Notes: generated by a model not told the origin, from the letters alone. A DNA stretch of 64,000 nucleotides from Pseudonocardia autotrophica (GCF_000717175.1 NZ_JNYD01000002.1:62001-126000), one strand, 5' to 3'; shown: positions 51,477 to 60,522, numbered from the stretch's first letter. A program made the numbers and translations.

Positions 51477-52408
51477 CCGGCGGGCGCTATCTCGGCGTCG
51501 ACCTGGGTTCGACGACGGCGAAGGCCGTCGTCGTGGACGGCGCGGGGAAGATCCTGTCCTCCTCCGTCGTCACGATGGGGGCCGTCTCGCGCGCGGGCAT
51601 GCAGCGCGCGATCGACCAGGCGTTGGGGGAGGCAGGGCTCACCGAGTCCGACCTTCAGGGCACGGTGTCGACGGGCTACGGGCGCCGGCTGGTGCCGGGC
51701 GCGGGCCGCACGTACACCGAGATCACCTGCCATGCGCGGGGGACCGCCGAGATGGTCCCCGGCGTGCGGCTGGTGATCGACGTCGGCGGGCAGGACTCGA
51801 AGGCGATCACCGTCGGGGACGACGGCCTGGTGCGGGACTTCGCCATGAACGACCGGTGCGCCAGCGGCACGGGCCGGTTCTACGAGGTGCTCGCCCGCGC
51901 CGTGGACGTGCCGATCGAGGGGCTCGGGGACCTGGCCCTGCGCGGCTCGGACGAGCTCGAGGTCAGCAGTATGTGCGCCACGTTCGCCGAGACCGAGATC
52001 GTGTCGATGTTGGCCGAGGACCAGGACGTCGCGGACATCGCGTCCTCGGTCCACCGGGCCATCGCGGCCCGAACCCTCGCGCTGGTGGCGCAGGTCGGCA
52101 GGTACACCCCGGTCGTCCTGACCGGCGGCGTGGCGCGGAACCCTGCGGCCGTGCACTTCCTGAGCCGAGCTCTCGACGCCGAGGTGACGGTGCCCGCACA
52201 TCCGCAGATCACCGGCGCCTTCGGAGCGGCATTACTGGCCCGGGACGGCGACCGGGGGCGCCCGGTGGCTACGGACGTCCGCGGCGCGGACGAGATGTTC
52301 CCCCGGCCCCGGGGCCACGCCCATGACGGGCACGACTGCTCCGGGTGCGACGGGACCCTCGGGCCCGGCACGGTCGACCTGGGGACCGTCATCCCGGCGT
52401 GGCGCTGA
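51473..52408 (+). CDS. ATP-dependent activator of dehydratase/reductase (HgdC/BcrA type)
   Basis: 311 residues. An ASKHA ATPase fold: G-V-D-L-G-S-T-T-A-K (phosphate 1), V-I-D-V-G-G-Q-D-S-K (phosphate 2), and adenosine motif L-T-G-G-V-A-R-N-P. The two cluster cysteines are in D-R-C-A-S-G-T-G-R-F and S-S-M-C-A-T-F-A-E-T-E, so a homodimer would share one [4Fe-4S] cluster. A C-terminal extension of about 50 residues contains H-A-H-D-G-H-D-C-S-G-C-D-G, not present in HgdC. Only one activator gene is present, as in dehydratases; class I benzoyl-CoA reductases usually have two. Confidence 0.88.
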   Translation: MTGGRYLGVDLGSTTAKAVVVDGAGKILSSSVVTMGAVSRAGMQRAIDQALGEAGLTESDLQGTVSTGYGRRLVPGAGRTYTEITCHARGTAEMVPGVRLVIDVGGQDSKAITVGDDGLVRDFAMNDRCASGTGRFYEVLARAVDVPIEGLGDLALRGSDELEVSSMCATFAETEIVSMLAEDQDVADIASSVHRAIAARTLALVAQVGRYTPVVLTGGVARNPAAVHFLSRALDAEVTVPAHPQITGAFGAALLARDGDRGRPVATDVRGADEMFPRPRGHAHDGHDCSGCDGTLGPGTVDLGTVIPAWR

Positions 52409-52434
52409 TCCGACCACCGCACCGGCCGATCGCA

Positions 52435-54093
52435 TCAGTCCCCGCGGGCCAGGTCGCGGAGCACGAACTTCTGCACCTTGCCCGTGGCGGTCATCGGGAG
52501 CTCGTCGACCAGCAGCAGCTTCTCGGGCAGCTTCTGTGTCGCAATGCCCCGCCCTCGCAGGAACGAGGTCAGGTCCTCCAACGTCGGCCGTTCACCCGGC
52601 CGGGGAACGACGACGGCGCACGCCTTCTCGCCGAGCCGCTCGTCCGGGTAGGCCACGACGGCGACCTGGGCCACGGCCGGGTGCGCGGAGACGTAGCCCT
52701 CGACCTCGGCCACACTGATGTTCGTCCCGCCACGGATGATGATGTCCTTCAGCCGGCCGGTCACCCGCAGATAGCCCTGGTCGTCGAGCCGCCCGAGGTC
52801 GCCCGTGTGATGCCTGCCCTGCGCGTCGATGGTGGCGGCGGTGCGCTCGGGTTCGCGCCAGTAGCCGAGGACGGCACCCGGGCCCCAGTAGCAGATCTCC
52901 CCCTCCTCGCCGGTCGGCACGGGATCGCCGTCCGGTCCGACGAGGGTGATCCGGACGCCGTCGAGAGCGGGCGTGCCGTCCGACCCGGCCCGGCGGTCGA
53001 GCGGGTCCCCGTCGTGGCAGCAGGTCGCGGCGAGGATCTCGGTGGCGCCGTACAGGGGCATCAGGACGCCGCCGGTGAACACCTCGTCGAACTCGATCGC
53101 CAGCGCCTCCGGGATCGGCGCGCCCGCGCAGAGCCAGAACCGCATGGACGAGAGGTCGTGCTCGGCGGTGCGGGCGGCGTCGAGGGCCATCCGCACGAAG
53201 GGGGTCGCCGTGGCGGTGGCCGTGCACCGGTACCGCTCGATCCGGCGGAGCCCCTCGTGCGGCTCCCACACGTCGAGCAGGTGCGTCTCGGCGCCGACGG
53301 TCAGCGGCACGAGGATCCCGACCACGAGCCCGGTCGCGTGGGCCACGGGCGACGGCATGAAGACGACGTCCTCGGGTCGGGTCCGGAAGACGTCGTGGGC
53401 GAGGCCGCGGGCGGAGAAGTCCGCGGTGTTCCAGGTGTGTACGCAGCCCTTGGCGGTGGACTCGGTCCCCGAGGTGTAGACGATCAGGTGGGGCAGGTCG
53501 GGGTCGGGGTGAGGGCCGAGCTCGGCCTGCTCGGTAGTGGTGTCGCAGGCCTCGTCGAACGCCAACTCGCCCTCCTGCGTCGCGCCGCGGGCGATCACGA
53601 GCGTGCTGAGGGCCGGGATCTCCTTCTGCAGGGCGCGGAACATCCCCGCGTGATCGAACCCGCGGAACTCGCCGGTGGTGATCGCCGCGACCGCGCCGGA
53701 GTTGCGCAGCACGTGCGCCACCTCAACCTGGCGGTACACCGTCATGATCGGCACCAGGACCGCGCCGATCCGGGCGATCGCGAGGTACCCGATCACGAAC
53801 TCGGCCCAGTTCGGCAGCTGCATCGCCACCCGGTCGCCGGGGCGCACGCCGCGGCGTAGCAGGGAGGCGCCGAGCCCGTGGGCGCGCTCGCGCAGGGTCG
53901 CGTAGTCGAGCTCGGTCGTGCCGTCGGAGACGAAGCGGCGGGTCGGCGTGGCCTCGGCCCACCGGTCCAGCAACGCCGCGGCCGAGCCGCCCTGCCACCA
54001 CCCGCGCTCGCGGAAGAGGCTGATGGACCTGCCGTCGTACCGGTCGTGCACGGTCAGGGTGAGGCTCTCGGCTGCGATCTCCGGGCTGGCCAT
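52435..54093 (-). CDS. Acyl-CoA ligase (AMP-binding family)
   Basis: 552 residues; the ATG at 54093 has GGAG 6 nt upstream, and another ATG lies two codons earlier. Motifs: Y-T-S-G-T-E-S-T-A-K-G, L-Y-G-A-T-E, T-G-D-L-G-R-L-D-D-Q-G-Y, G-R-L-K-D-I-I-I-R-G-G-T-N-I-S and lysine in T-G-K-V-Q-K. The A3 loop has E-S-T-A in place of T-G-x-P, which is unusual. Close relative of the ligase at 55483 (same length, same G-C-V-H-T-x-N-T motif). Convergent with the activator gene. Confidence 0.88.
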   Translation of the reverse strand: MASPEIAAESLTLTVHDRYDGRSISLFRERGWWQGGSAAALLDRWAEATPTRRFVSDGTTELDYATLRERAHGLGASLLRRGVRPGDRVAMQLPNWAEFVIGYLAIARIGAVLVPIMTVYRQVEVAHVLRNSGAVAAITTGEFRGFDHAGMFRALQKEIPALSTLVIARGATQEGELAFDEACDTTTEQAELGPHPDPDLPHLIVYTSGTESTAKGCVHTWNTADFSARGLAHDVFRTRPEDVVFMPSPVAHATGLVVGILVPLTVGAETHLLDVWEPHEGLRRIERYRCTATATATPFVRMALDAARTAEHDLSSMRFWLCAGAPIPEALAIEFDEVFTGGVLMPLYGATEILAATCCHDGDPLDRRAGSDGTPALDGVRITLVGPDGDPVPTGEEGEICYWGPGAVLGYWREPERTAATIDAQGRHHTGDLGRLDDQGYLRVTGRLKDIIIRGGTNISVAEVEGYVSAHPAVAQVAVVAYPDERLGEKACAVVVPRPGERPTLEDLTSFLRGRGIATQKLPEKLLLVDELPMTATGKVQKFVLRDLARGD

Positions 54094-54169
54094 CGGCATC
54101 TCCGCTTCGTCGCGATACGTCCTCGTGTGACCGGGGGCATGAGAGTAGCCGGGAGCTGTCGCGGTTATC

Positions 54170-54187
54170 AATGGTCAGACCGAAGTT
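54170..54187. promoter_or_regulatory. FadR-like operator, AATGGTCAGACCGAAGTT
   Basis: Core GGTCAGACC, a perfect palindrome around the central A, 77 nt upstream of the ligase start at 54093 and just before the broken ligase on the plus strand. Confidence 0.6.
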
Positions 54188-54790
54188 GTACGGGGGACGA
54201 GCTGCGTGGCTCGTCGTGGGCGACGGTTACGACGAGGCGGTGGCGGCGATCCCTGCGGACACCGACCTGCCGGACACGATGGGCGGCTGGACGCTGTTCA
54301 GCTCCGGCACCACCGGCAGGCCGAAGTCCTTCTGCGAGGAGTCGCCGGGAGTGCCGGCGACCGAGGTCCCGCTGCGGTAGGCAGCGATGATGCGCGACCT
54401 GGGCATGGGCCCCGGGGAGCCGCCACCGGTCCTGTTCAGTGCCGGCCCGGCCTCTCACACCGCGCCGATGGGCTTCCTCCACGCGGTGCACCAGATGGGC
54501 GGCACTGTCGTCACGACCCGGCGGTTCGACGCCGAGGGGGCACTGGCGCCCGAGCGGCACGGCGTCACGCACAACCCCTGGGTGCCGACGATGTTCGTGC
54601 GCCTGCTCCGGCTGCCCGCCCAGGTCAGGGATCGGTACGACCTGAGCACCCACCGCGTGGGCGGCACACGGTGCCGCGCCCTGCCCGCTACTACACGTGC
54701 CCCCGCGCCGTCGACCTCGTGGACCGCATCCCTCGAAGCGATGCCGGCAAGATCCTGGTCGGCGAGCTGCGGCGGGCCTACGGACCCTGA
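54180..54790 (+). pseudogene. Broken acyl-CoA ligase
   Basis: Pieces of an AMP-binding enzyme in different frames: W-T-L-F-S-S-G-T-T-G-R-P-K near 54290, then after a stop R-D-L-G-M-G-P-G-E with L-F-S-A-G-P-A-S-H-T-A-P near 54390-54480, N-P-W-V-P-T-M-F-V-R-L-L near 54570, and finally A-G-K-I-L-V-G-E-L-R-R in a third frame near 54750. Several frameshifts and deletions have removed the C-terminal core. It retains a FadR-like site at its 5' end. Confidence 0.7.
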
Positions 54791-55374
54791 TCGATCAGCG
54801 CGATCCCGAGCGCCCCGAACCCGAGGAGGACGAAGCGCTCCGCCAGCTCGTCCGAGCCCGGTGCGCGCAGGGTTCTGCCCGGCCAGTAGGCCAGCGAGAA
54901 AACGGCGCCGAGGCAGCCCTGGGTGGCGGCAGCCACCGCCGTGGGGGCGGCGGCGGGCGCGGCGCGCGCGACGGCCCGCTCCCAGCGTTCGACGTAGCGC
55001 CGCCGACGCCGGTCGAACTCCTTGCGCCACGGGTCGACCAGGGACCGGTCCTCCCGCTGGTACACGCTGACGAGCGCGCGGTGGTCGATCGTGAACCGGA
55101 CGTGGTGGTGCACCAGCCGACGGAGGTCCGCCTCGGGATCGGCGAGCAGCGGGGCGGTCGCGCCGACGAGCTCGTCCATCGCCTCGTTGAACAGCGCGGC
55201 GAGGATCTCGCTCTTCCCGCCGAAGACCCGGTAGAGAGCCGGACCGCTGAGCCCGGCCCGCGTGCCGAGCTCGTCCATCCCGGCGCCGTGGAAGCCCCGC
55301 TCCCGGAAGAGCTCGGCGGCGGCGTCGAGGATGCGGCGCTCCCGGTCCACGCGGGCGACGCTAGCAGAAGTCAT
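54778..55374 (-). CDS. TetR-family regulator
   Basis: 198 residues. N-terminal helix-turn-helix: I-L-D-A-A-A-E-L-F-R-E-R-G-F-H-G-A-G-M-D-E-L-G-T-R-A-G-L-S-G-P-A-L-Y-R-V-F (about 14-52), a textbook TetR domain. The C-terminal domain has the W-x-x-x helix (F-D-R-R-R-R-R-Y-V-E-R-W) of acyl-CoA-responsive members such as KstR-like proteins. It lies between two ligases; the target is not visible, as no palindrome was found by its start. Confidence 0.85.
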   Translation of the reverse strand: MTSASVARVDRERRILDAAAELFRERGFHGAGMDELGTRAGLSGPALYRVFGGKSEILAALFNEAMDELVGATAPLLADPEADLRRLVHHHVRFTIDHRALVSVYQREDRSLVDPWRKEFDRRRRRYVERWERAVARAAPAAAPTAVAAATQGCLGAVFSLAYWPGRTLRAPGSDELAERFVLLGFGALGIALIDQGP

Positions 55375-55482
55375 GAACCGCAGTTCCGAGGAGCCGCGTA
55401 GTCACTGGTCGGCGGCTCGCCCGAGACGGAACGAGCGTTCCTCACCGGCATCGGACGCCGATCCCCCGGGGTCCTGCGTCGG

Positions 55483-57171
55483 TCACCGACCCGCCGCACT
55501 CGCCTCCACCCTCTCGACCGGCTGCTCGAGCTTGCGGGCGATGTCCTGCCGGAGCAGGTGCTTCTGGATCTTGCCGGTGGCGGTCGTCGGCAACTCGGTG
55601 ACCAGTTCCAGTCGCTCCGGGGTCTTCTGGATCGCGACGCCGCGCTCCAGCAGGTAGCCCTTGAGCGAGTCCAGGGTCGGCGGCGAGCCCGGATCGACGG
55701 GGACCGCGTAGCAGCAGACCCGCTCGCCGAGCCGCACGTCCGGCATCCCGACCACGGCGGACGCGCGGATGCCGGGGTGCTCGGCCAGCAGGTCCTCGAT
55801 CTCCCGGACGCTGATGTTCATGCCGCCGCGGATCACGATGTCCTTCGTGCGGCCGGTGACCCGGACGTAGCCGTCCGCGTCCATCCGGCCGAGGTCCCCG
55901 GACCGCGAGAGGCCGTCGGCGGTGTAGAGCTCGGCCGTCTCGTCGGGTCGCCCGAGGTAACCCAGCATGTGGCTGGGTCCGCGGTAGGCGATGTCGCCCT
56001 CCTGCCCGGCGGGCACGGGTACCCCGGCCTCGTCGACCACCCGGACCTCGGCGTACGGCAGCGCCGAGCCGTCCGAGATCAACGCCTTCTCCGGGTCGTC
56101 GGCGACCGTGCAGGTCGTCGTCGTGAGGTTCTCGCTGCGCCCGTACAGGCTGAGGATCCTGGTCGACGGCAGCAGCGTCCGGGCCCGCTCGACCACCGAG
56201 CGCGGGATGGGTGCACCGGCGGAGACCCAGACCCGCAGGCTCGAGGCGTCGTGCACGGCGGGGTCGAGGACGTCCAGCGCCATCTGCAGGAACGTCGTGG
56301 CGGTGACGGTGATCGAGCAGCGGTACCGCGCGATCTCCTCGAGGCCGCGGCGCGGCTCCCACTCGGCCATCACGTGGGTGGAGCCCCCGGCCAGCAGTGG
56401 CATCAGGATCCCGGTGACCAGGCCGGTGGTGTGGGTGATGGGGGAGGGGCTGAACCCCACGTCCGCCGAGGTGACCGCGAACGCCTGGTTCAGGCAGCGG
56501 GCGCCTCCGGCGTAGGTGTTGAACGTGTGCACGCAGCCCTTCGGGCGCGCCGTCGTGCCCGAGGTGTAGACGATGACGTAGGGATCGTCCGGGCCGACGG
56601 GCCTGCCCAGGGACGCTGCGGCCTCGGCGGGGTCGATATCGGGCAGCAGCGCAGTGAGCGGCGTGACGGGGCCGCCTTCCGCGGCGTCGTCCCGCACGAC
56701 GACGACCGTATGCACCCCGGGCCGGGAGGCGGCGAGGTCGCGGTACATGCCGAGGTAGTCGAAGCCCTTGAACGTCGACGCCGTCACCACCGTGGAGACC
56801 TCGGCGTCGTCGAGCACATGGCCGGCCTCGTCGCGACGGTAGATCGGCATGATCGGGACGGTGATCGCGCCGAGCCGCGCGACGGCGGCGGTGACCATGG
56901 CGAACTCGGCCCAGTTCGGCAGCTGCACGGCGACCCGGTCGCCCGCGCGCACCCCGCGGTCGCGCAGGCCCACGGCAAGGCGCGCCGACAGGTCGCGCAG
57001 CTCCGCATAGGTGAAGCCGGTCGTGCCGTCGGTGACGAACGTCTTGTCGGGCATGACGTCCGCCTGCCGGGTGAGCACCTCGGCGAAGTTCTCCGTGCTC
57101 CAGCAGCCGGAGTCGTAGTACTCCTGCACCTCGACCGCCGGGTAGCGGTCGCTCACGGTGGGAATCTCCAT
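55483..57171 (-). CDS. Acyl-CoA ligase (AMP-binding family)
   Basis: 562 residues. Motifs: Y-T-S-G-T-T-A-R-P-K-G, L-Y-G-R-S-E-N, S-G-D-L-G-R-M-D-A-D-G-Y, G-R-T-K-D-I-V-I-R-G-G-M-N-I-S and lysine in T-G-K-I-Q-K. It shares A-V-Q-L-P-N-W-A-E-F and G-C-V-H-T-F-N-T with the ligase at 52435 and looks like its paralogue. Divergent from the acyl-CoA dehydrogenase at 57331, with two FadR-like sites in between. Confidence 0.9.
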   Translation of the reverse strand: MEIPTVSDRYPAVEVQEYYDSGCWSTENFAEVLTRQADVMPDKTFVTDGTTGFTYAELRDLSARLAVGLRDRGVRAGDRVAVQLPNWAEFAMVTAAVARLGAITVPIMPIYRRDEAGHVLDDAEVSTVVTASTFKGFDYLGMYRDLAASRPGVHTVVVVRDDAAEGGPVTPLTALLPDIDPAEAAASLGRPVGPDDPYVIVYTSGTTARPKGCVHTFNTYAGGARCLNQAFAVTSADVGFSPSPITHTTGLVTGILMPLLAGGSTHVMAEWEPRRGLEEIARYRCSITVTATTFLQMALDVLDPAVHDASSLRVWVSAGAPIPRSVVERARTLLPSTRILSLYGRSENLTTTTCTVADDPEKALISDGSALPYAEVRVVDEAGVPVPAGQEGDIAYRGPSHMLGYLGRPDETAELYTADGLSRSGDLGRMDADGYVRVTGRTKDIVIRGGMNISVREIEDLLAEHPGIRASAVVGMPDVRLGERVCCYAVPVDPGSPPTLDSLKGYLLERGVAIQKTPERLELVTELPTTATGKIQKHLLRQDIARKLEQPVERVEASAAGR

Positions 57172-57228
57172 CGATCTCCGTCCTGGGATGAGGGTCGGGC
57201 CTGGGCCCGTCTTTCGGTCGGAAGTTAC

Positions 57229-57245
57229 AATGGTCTGGCCGAAAC
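57229..57245. promoter_or_regulatory. FadR-like operator, AATGGTCTGGCCGAAAC
   Basis: Core GGTCTGGCC, one mismatch from the palindrome, 58 nt upstream of the ligase start at 57171. Confidence 0.55.
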
Positions 57246-57279
57246 GGCAACGGTGCGTGGCTGAGACCTGAGGCTAGAC

Positions 57280-57296
57280 TTTGGTCTGACCGATAG
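57280..57296. promoter_or_regulatory. FadR-like operator, TTTGGTCTGACCGATAG
   Basis: Core GGTCTGACC, perfect palindrome, 35 nt upstream of the acyl-CoA dehydrogenase start at 57331. About 51 bp from the neighbouring site, i.e. near five helical turns. Confidence 0.62.
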
Positions 57297-57330
57297 CATA
57301 ATATCGGCGGCGATCGACGAAGGAGCTTCC

Positions 57331-58518
57331 ATGGATCTCGCTGACTCCCCCACGGAGGCGGAGTTCCGGGCGCGCGTGCGGGCCTGGCTCGCCGACACTC
57401 TCCCGACGCTGCCGTGGCCCGAACCGGTCGAGCTGGCCGACAAGCTGCCGTTCTGGCGGCAGTGGCAGCGCCTGCTGTTCGAGGGCGGGTACGCGGGCAT
57501 GTCCTGGCCGCGGGAGTACGGGGGCCAGGGCGCCGACGCCAAGATCCGCGCGGTCTTCACCGACGAGGCGGACCGGGCCGGTGCGCCCGAGCGGCTCAAC
57601 ACGGTGGGCGAGGACTTCGCCGGCCCCACGATCATCGCCTTCGGCACGGACACGCAGAAGGAGCGGTTCCTGCGCTCGATCCTCACCGGCGACGAGCTGT
57701 GGTGCCAGCTGTTCTCGGAGCCGGAGTCCGGCTCGGACCTGGCGTCGTTGAGGACGAAGGCCGTCAAGGTCGACGGCGGCTGGCGGATCTCCGGGCAGAA
57801 GATCTGGACCAGCCGCGCCCACCTGGCCACGAACGCCATCCTGCTGGCCCGCACCGGCGGTACGGAACTGCCGCGGCACAAGGGAATCACCTACTTCCTG
57901 CTGCCCCTTGCCAGCGAGGGCGTGACGATCCGCCCGCTCGCCCACATGCTCGGCGAGGCGGAGTTCAACGAGGTCTTCCTCGACGACGTCTTCGTGCCGG
58001 ACGAGCTCGTGCTGGGCGAGGTCAACGGCGGCTGGAAGGTCGCGATGGCCACGCTCGGCTTCGAGCGGGTCGGCATCGCGACGGGCCGGGTCAACACGAA
58101 GCGCGCCGTCGACGACATCGTCGCGCAGATCCGCGAGATGACCGGACCGGATGGCGCGCCCCTCGGAGCGGACCCGACGGTGCGCCGGAAGGTGGCCGAT
58201 CTCTACGGCCGCGCGCTCGTCCACCACGCCATCGGCCAGCGCGTGCTGACCATCGCCGCGGACGGTGGCCCGCCGGGGCCGGTGACCTCGATCGGCAAGC
58301 TCTACTTCTGCCCGCTGGTGGAGGACCTCGCCGACTTCCGGCAGTCGCTCTCCCCGCTCGGCGGGCAGCTGGCCCCGCAGGAGCAGTCCGAGGCCGAGAG
58401 CAGGTGGCAGCGGCTGGCCTACCAGGCCCGGGGCACCGCGATCGCCGGCGGCTCGACCTTCATCCAGCGCAACATCGTGGCCGAGCGGATGCTCGGCATG
58501 CCGAGGAGCGGAGCATGA
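57331..58518 (+). CDS. Acyl-CoA dehydrogenase
   Basis: 395 residues; ATG with AAGGAGC upstream. FAD/substrate-binding segment L-F-S-E-P-E-S-G-S-D-L-A-S-L (about 128-142), then W-T-S-R-A-H, F-L-D-D-V-F-V-P-D-E, and C-terminal T-F-I-Q-R-N-I-V-A-E-R-M-L-G-M-P-R. It belongs to the FadE-like acyl-CoA dehydrogenases frequent in steroid and terpenoid catabolism. The position of the catalytic base is not certain by eye. Operon with the downstream ligase (4-nt overlap). Confidence 0.88.
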   Translation: MDLADSPTEAEFRARVRAWLADTLPTLPWPEPVELADKLPFWRQWQRLLFEGGYAGMSWPREYGGQGADAKIRAVFTDEADRAGAPERLNTVGEDFAGPTIIAFGTDTQKERFLRSILTGDELWCQLFSEPESGSDLASLRTKAVKVDGGWRISGQKIWTSRAHLATNAILLARTGGTELPRHKGITYFLLPLASEGVTIRPLAHMLGEAEFNEVFLDDVFVPDELVLGEVNGGWKVAMATLGFERVGIATGRVNTKRAVDDIVAQIREMTGPDGAPLGADPTVRRKVADLYGRALVHHAIGQRVLTIAADGGPPGPVTSIGKLYFCPLVEDLADFRQSLSPLGGQLAPQEQSEAESRWQRLAYQARGTAIAGGSTFIQRNIVAERMLGMPRSGA

Positions 58519-60491
58519 CCACTCCTGCGGCCTCGTTGGCCGCATCCGACACCTACGTCTGGACCCCTGGCGCGGAGTACCTCGAGAACACCCGGGTCGC
58601 CCGGTTCGCGCGCCGGCACGGCGTCGAGGACATCGACGCGTTGCGGGCTCGCTCGGTCGCCGACGTCGGCTGGTACTGGGACGCGGTCGTCGCCGACCTG
58701 GGCCTGCCGTTCTCGCGCCCGTACACACAGGTCCTCGACCTCTCCCGCGGCGTGACCGACCCGGACTGGTTCGTCGGCGGCGAGCTGAACGTGGCCGACG
58801 CCGGCCTGGCGCGCTGGGCGGCGGACCCGGCGGCCCGCGATCGCACGGCGGTGGTGCACGAGGCCGAGGACGGCACGGTCGACCGGTTGACCTTCGCCGA
58901 GCTCGACGAGCGGTCGCGGCGGGTCGCGGCCGGCCTGCGGGGGCTCGGTGTCGGTCGGGGCGACGCGGTGGCGCTCTACCTCCCCATGGTCGCCGAGGCG
59001 GTCGTCGCGTTCTACGCCGCGGCCCGGCTCGGCGCGGTCCTGGTTCCGCTCTTCTCCGGGTTCGCCGCGGGCGCGATCGCCTCCCGCCTGCTGGACGGGG
59101 AGGTGCGGGCGGTCGTCGTCGCGGAGTCGAGCGTTCGGCGGGGACGGACGGTGTCGATGCTGCCGCCGGTCCGCGAGGCCGTGGCGCAGAGCCCGTCGGT
59201 CCGGCACATCGTGGTGGTCGGCGCGCCCGGCGAGGGCGAGACCGCCTGGTCGGACCTGCTCGCCCACGATCCCGACCCGGGCCCGGCCGAGCCGATGGCG
59301 TCGTCGGACACGCTGCTGCTCGCCTACACCTCAGGAACGACGGGCCGCCCGAAGGGCGCGGTGCACACGCACGCCGGCTTCCTGGTGAAGACGGCGAGCG
59401 AGGTCGCCTACTCGTTCGATCTCGGACCCGGCGGGGTGTTCTGCTGGATCACCGACATGGGCTGGATCATGGGCCCGCTGTCGATCGTCGGCACGCACGC
59501 CAACGGCGGCACCCTGGTGCTCTACGAGGGCTCGCCCGACGTGCCGGACCTCGGTCGGTTGTGGCGGCTCGCGGAGCGGCACCGGGTGACGATGCTCGGG
59601 GTGTCACCCACCCTGATCCGGACCGTCCGCACGCTCGACACCGACTCGGTCGCGGCGGTCGACCTGTCCTCGGTGCGCACGCTCGGCTCCACGGGCGAGC
59701 CGTGGGACGCCGAGTCGTACGAGTGGCTCGCGCGCACTGTCTTCGGCGGTCGTGTACCGATCATCAACTTCTCCGGCGGCACCGAGGTGGGCGGGTCGTT
59801 CCTCGCCCCCTACCCGGTCGAGCCGATCCGCAGCTGCTCGCTGGGCGGGCCGTCGCTCGGGATGGACGTCGACGTCGTCGACGCCGCGGGCGAGCCCGTG
59901 CGCGGCGAGGTGGGCGAGCTGGTGTGCCGCCAGCCCTGGCCGGCGATGACCCGCGGGATCTGGCGGGACCGCGAGCGCTACCTCGAGGCCTACTGGTCCA
60001 CCTTCCCGGGGCTGTGGCGGCACGGCGACCACGCCGTCGTCGACGCCGACGGGCAGTGGTTCCTGCGCGGGCGATCCGACGACGTGATGAACGTGGCCGG
60101 CAAGCGGTTGGCGCCCGCCGAGGTCGAGGCGGTGCTGATCGCCCACCCGGACGTCGCGGAGGCCGCGGTGGTCGGGGTGCCCGACGCGAAGAAGGGCGAG
60201 GCCGTCTGGGCCTTCTGGGTGCCGCGGGCCGGCGCGACCTCGGGCGAGGAGGAGCTCGCCGAGACGTTGCGCCGCCGGGTGGGGGAGGAGCTGGGCAAGC
60301 CCTTCGCGCCGAGCCTGATCCGCCGCGTGGACCAGCTGCCGAAGACCCGCTCGGCGAAGATCATGCGCCGGGCCGTGCGGGCCGCCGCGCTGGGGCAGGA
60401 TCCCGGTGACCTGTCCGGCGCGGAGAACCCCGAGGCGCTGGACGTGGTCCGGGCGGCGGTGGCCGAGCAGGCGGGCGCCCGCGATGGCTGA
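58515..60491 (+). CDS. Acetyl-CoA synthetase-like acyl-CoA ligase
   Basis: 658 residues, longer than the other ligases because it has an ACS-type N-terminal domain (about 1-110). Motifs: Y-T-S-G-T-T-G-R-P-K-G (about 275), W-I-T-D-M-G-W-I-M-G-P, F-S-G-G-T-E-V-G-G, H-G-D-H-A-V-V-D, G-R-S-D-D-V-M-N-V-A-G-K-R and catalytic lysine in R-S-A-K-I-M-R-R. The N-V-A-G-K-R motif groups it with acetyl/propionyl/cyclohexanecarboxyl-type ligases. It may activate a short or cyclic acid. Confidence 0.9.
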   Translation: MTTPAASLAASDTYVWTPGAEYLENTRVARFARRHGVEDIDALRARSVADVGWYWDAVVADLGLPFSRPYTQVLDLSRGVTDPDWFVGGELNVADAGLARWAADPAARDRTAVVHEAEDGTVDRLTFAELDERSRRVAAGLRGLGVGRGDAVALYLPMVAEAVVAFYAAARLGAVLVPLFSGFAAGAIASRLLDGEVRAVVVAESSVRRGRTVSMLPPVREAVAQSPSVRHIVVVGAPGEGETAWSDLLAHDPDPGPAEPMASSDTLLLAYTSGTTGRPKGAVHTHAGFLVKTASEVAYSFDLGPGGVFCWITDMGWIMGPLSIVGTHANGGTLVLYEGSPDVPDLGRLWRLAERHRVTMLGVSPTLIRTVRTLDTDSVAAVDLSSVRTLGSTGEPWDAESYEWLARTVFGGRVPIINFSGGTEVGGSFLAPYPVEPIRSCSLGGPSLGMDVDVVDAAGEPVRGEVGELVCRQPWPAMTRGIWRDRERYLEAYWSTFPGLWRHGDHAVVDADGQWFLRGRSDDVMNVAGKRLAPAEVEAVLIAHPDVAEAAVVGVPDAKKGEAVWAFWVPRAGATSGEEELAETLRRRVGEELGKPFAPSLIRRVDQLPKTRSAKIMRRAVRAAALGQDPGDLSGAENPEALDVVRAAVAEQAGARDG

Positions 60492-60498
60492 GCTCCGC

Positions 60499-60517
60499 GG
60501 GCGGGCGCCGTCCGCCC
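60499..60517. terminator. GC hairpin between convergent genes
   Basis: GGGCGG at 60499-60504 pairs with CCGCCC at 60512-60517 around a 7-nt loop, between the convergent ligase and GntR genes. No U-run; candidate only. Confidence 0.35.
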
Positions 60518-60522
60518 CGGTG

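Noticed and set aside
48899..52408. Calling the operon a benzoyl-CoA reductase (bcrABCD/badDEFG)
   Set aside because: Only one activator-type ATPase gene is present and no BcrD-like second ATPase or dedicated ferredoxin; a 2-hydroxyacyl-CoA dehydratase layout fits equally or better, so the neutral family name is used.
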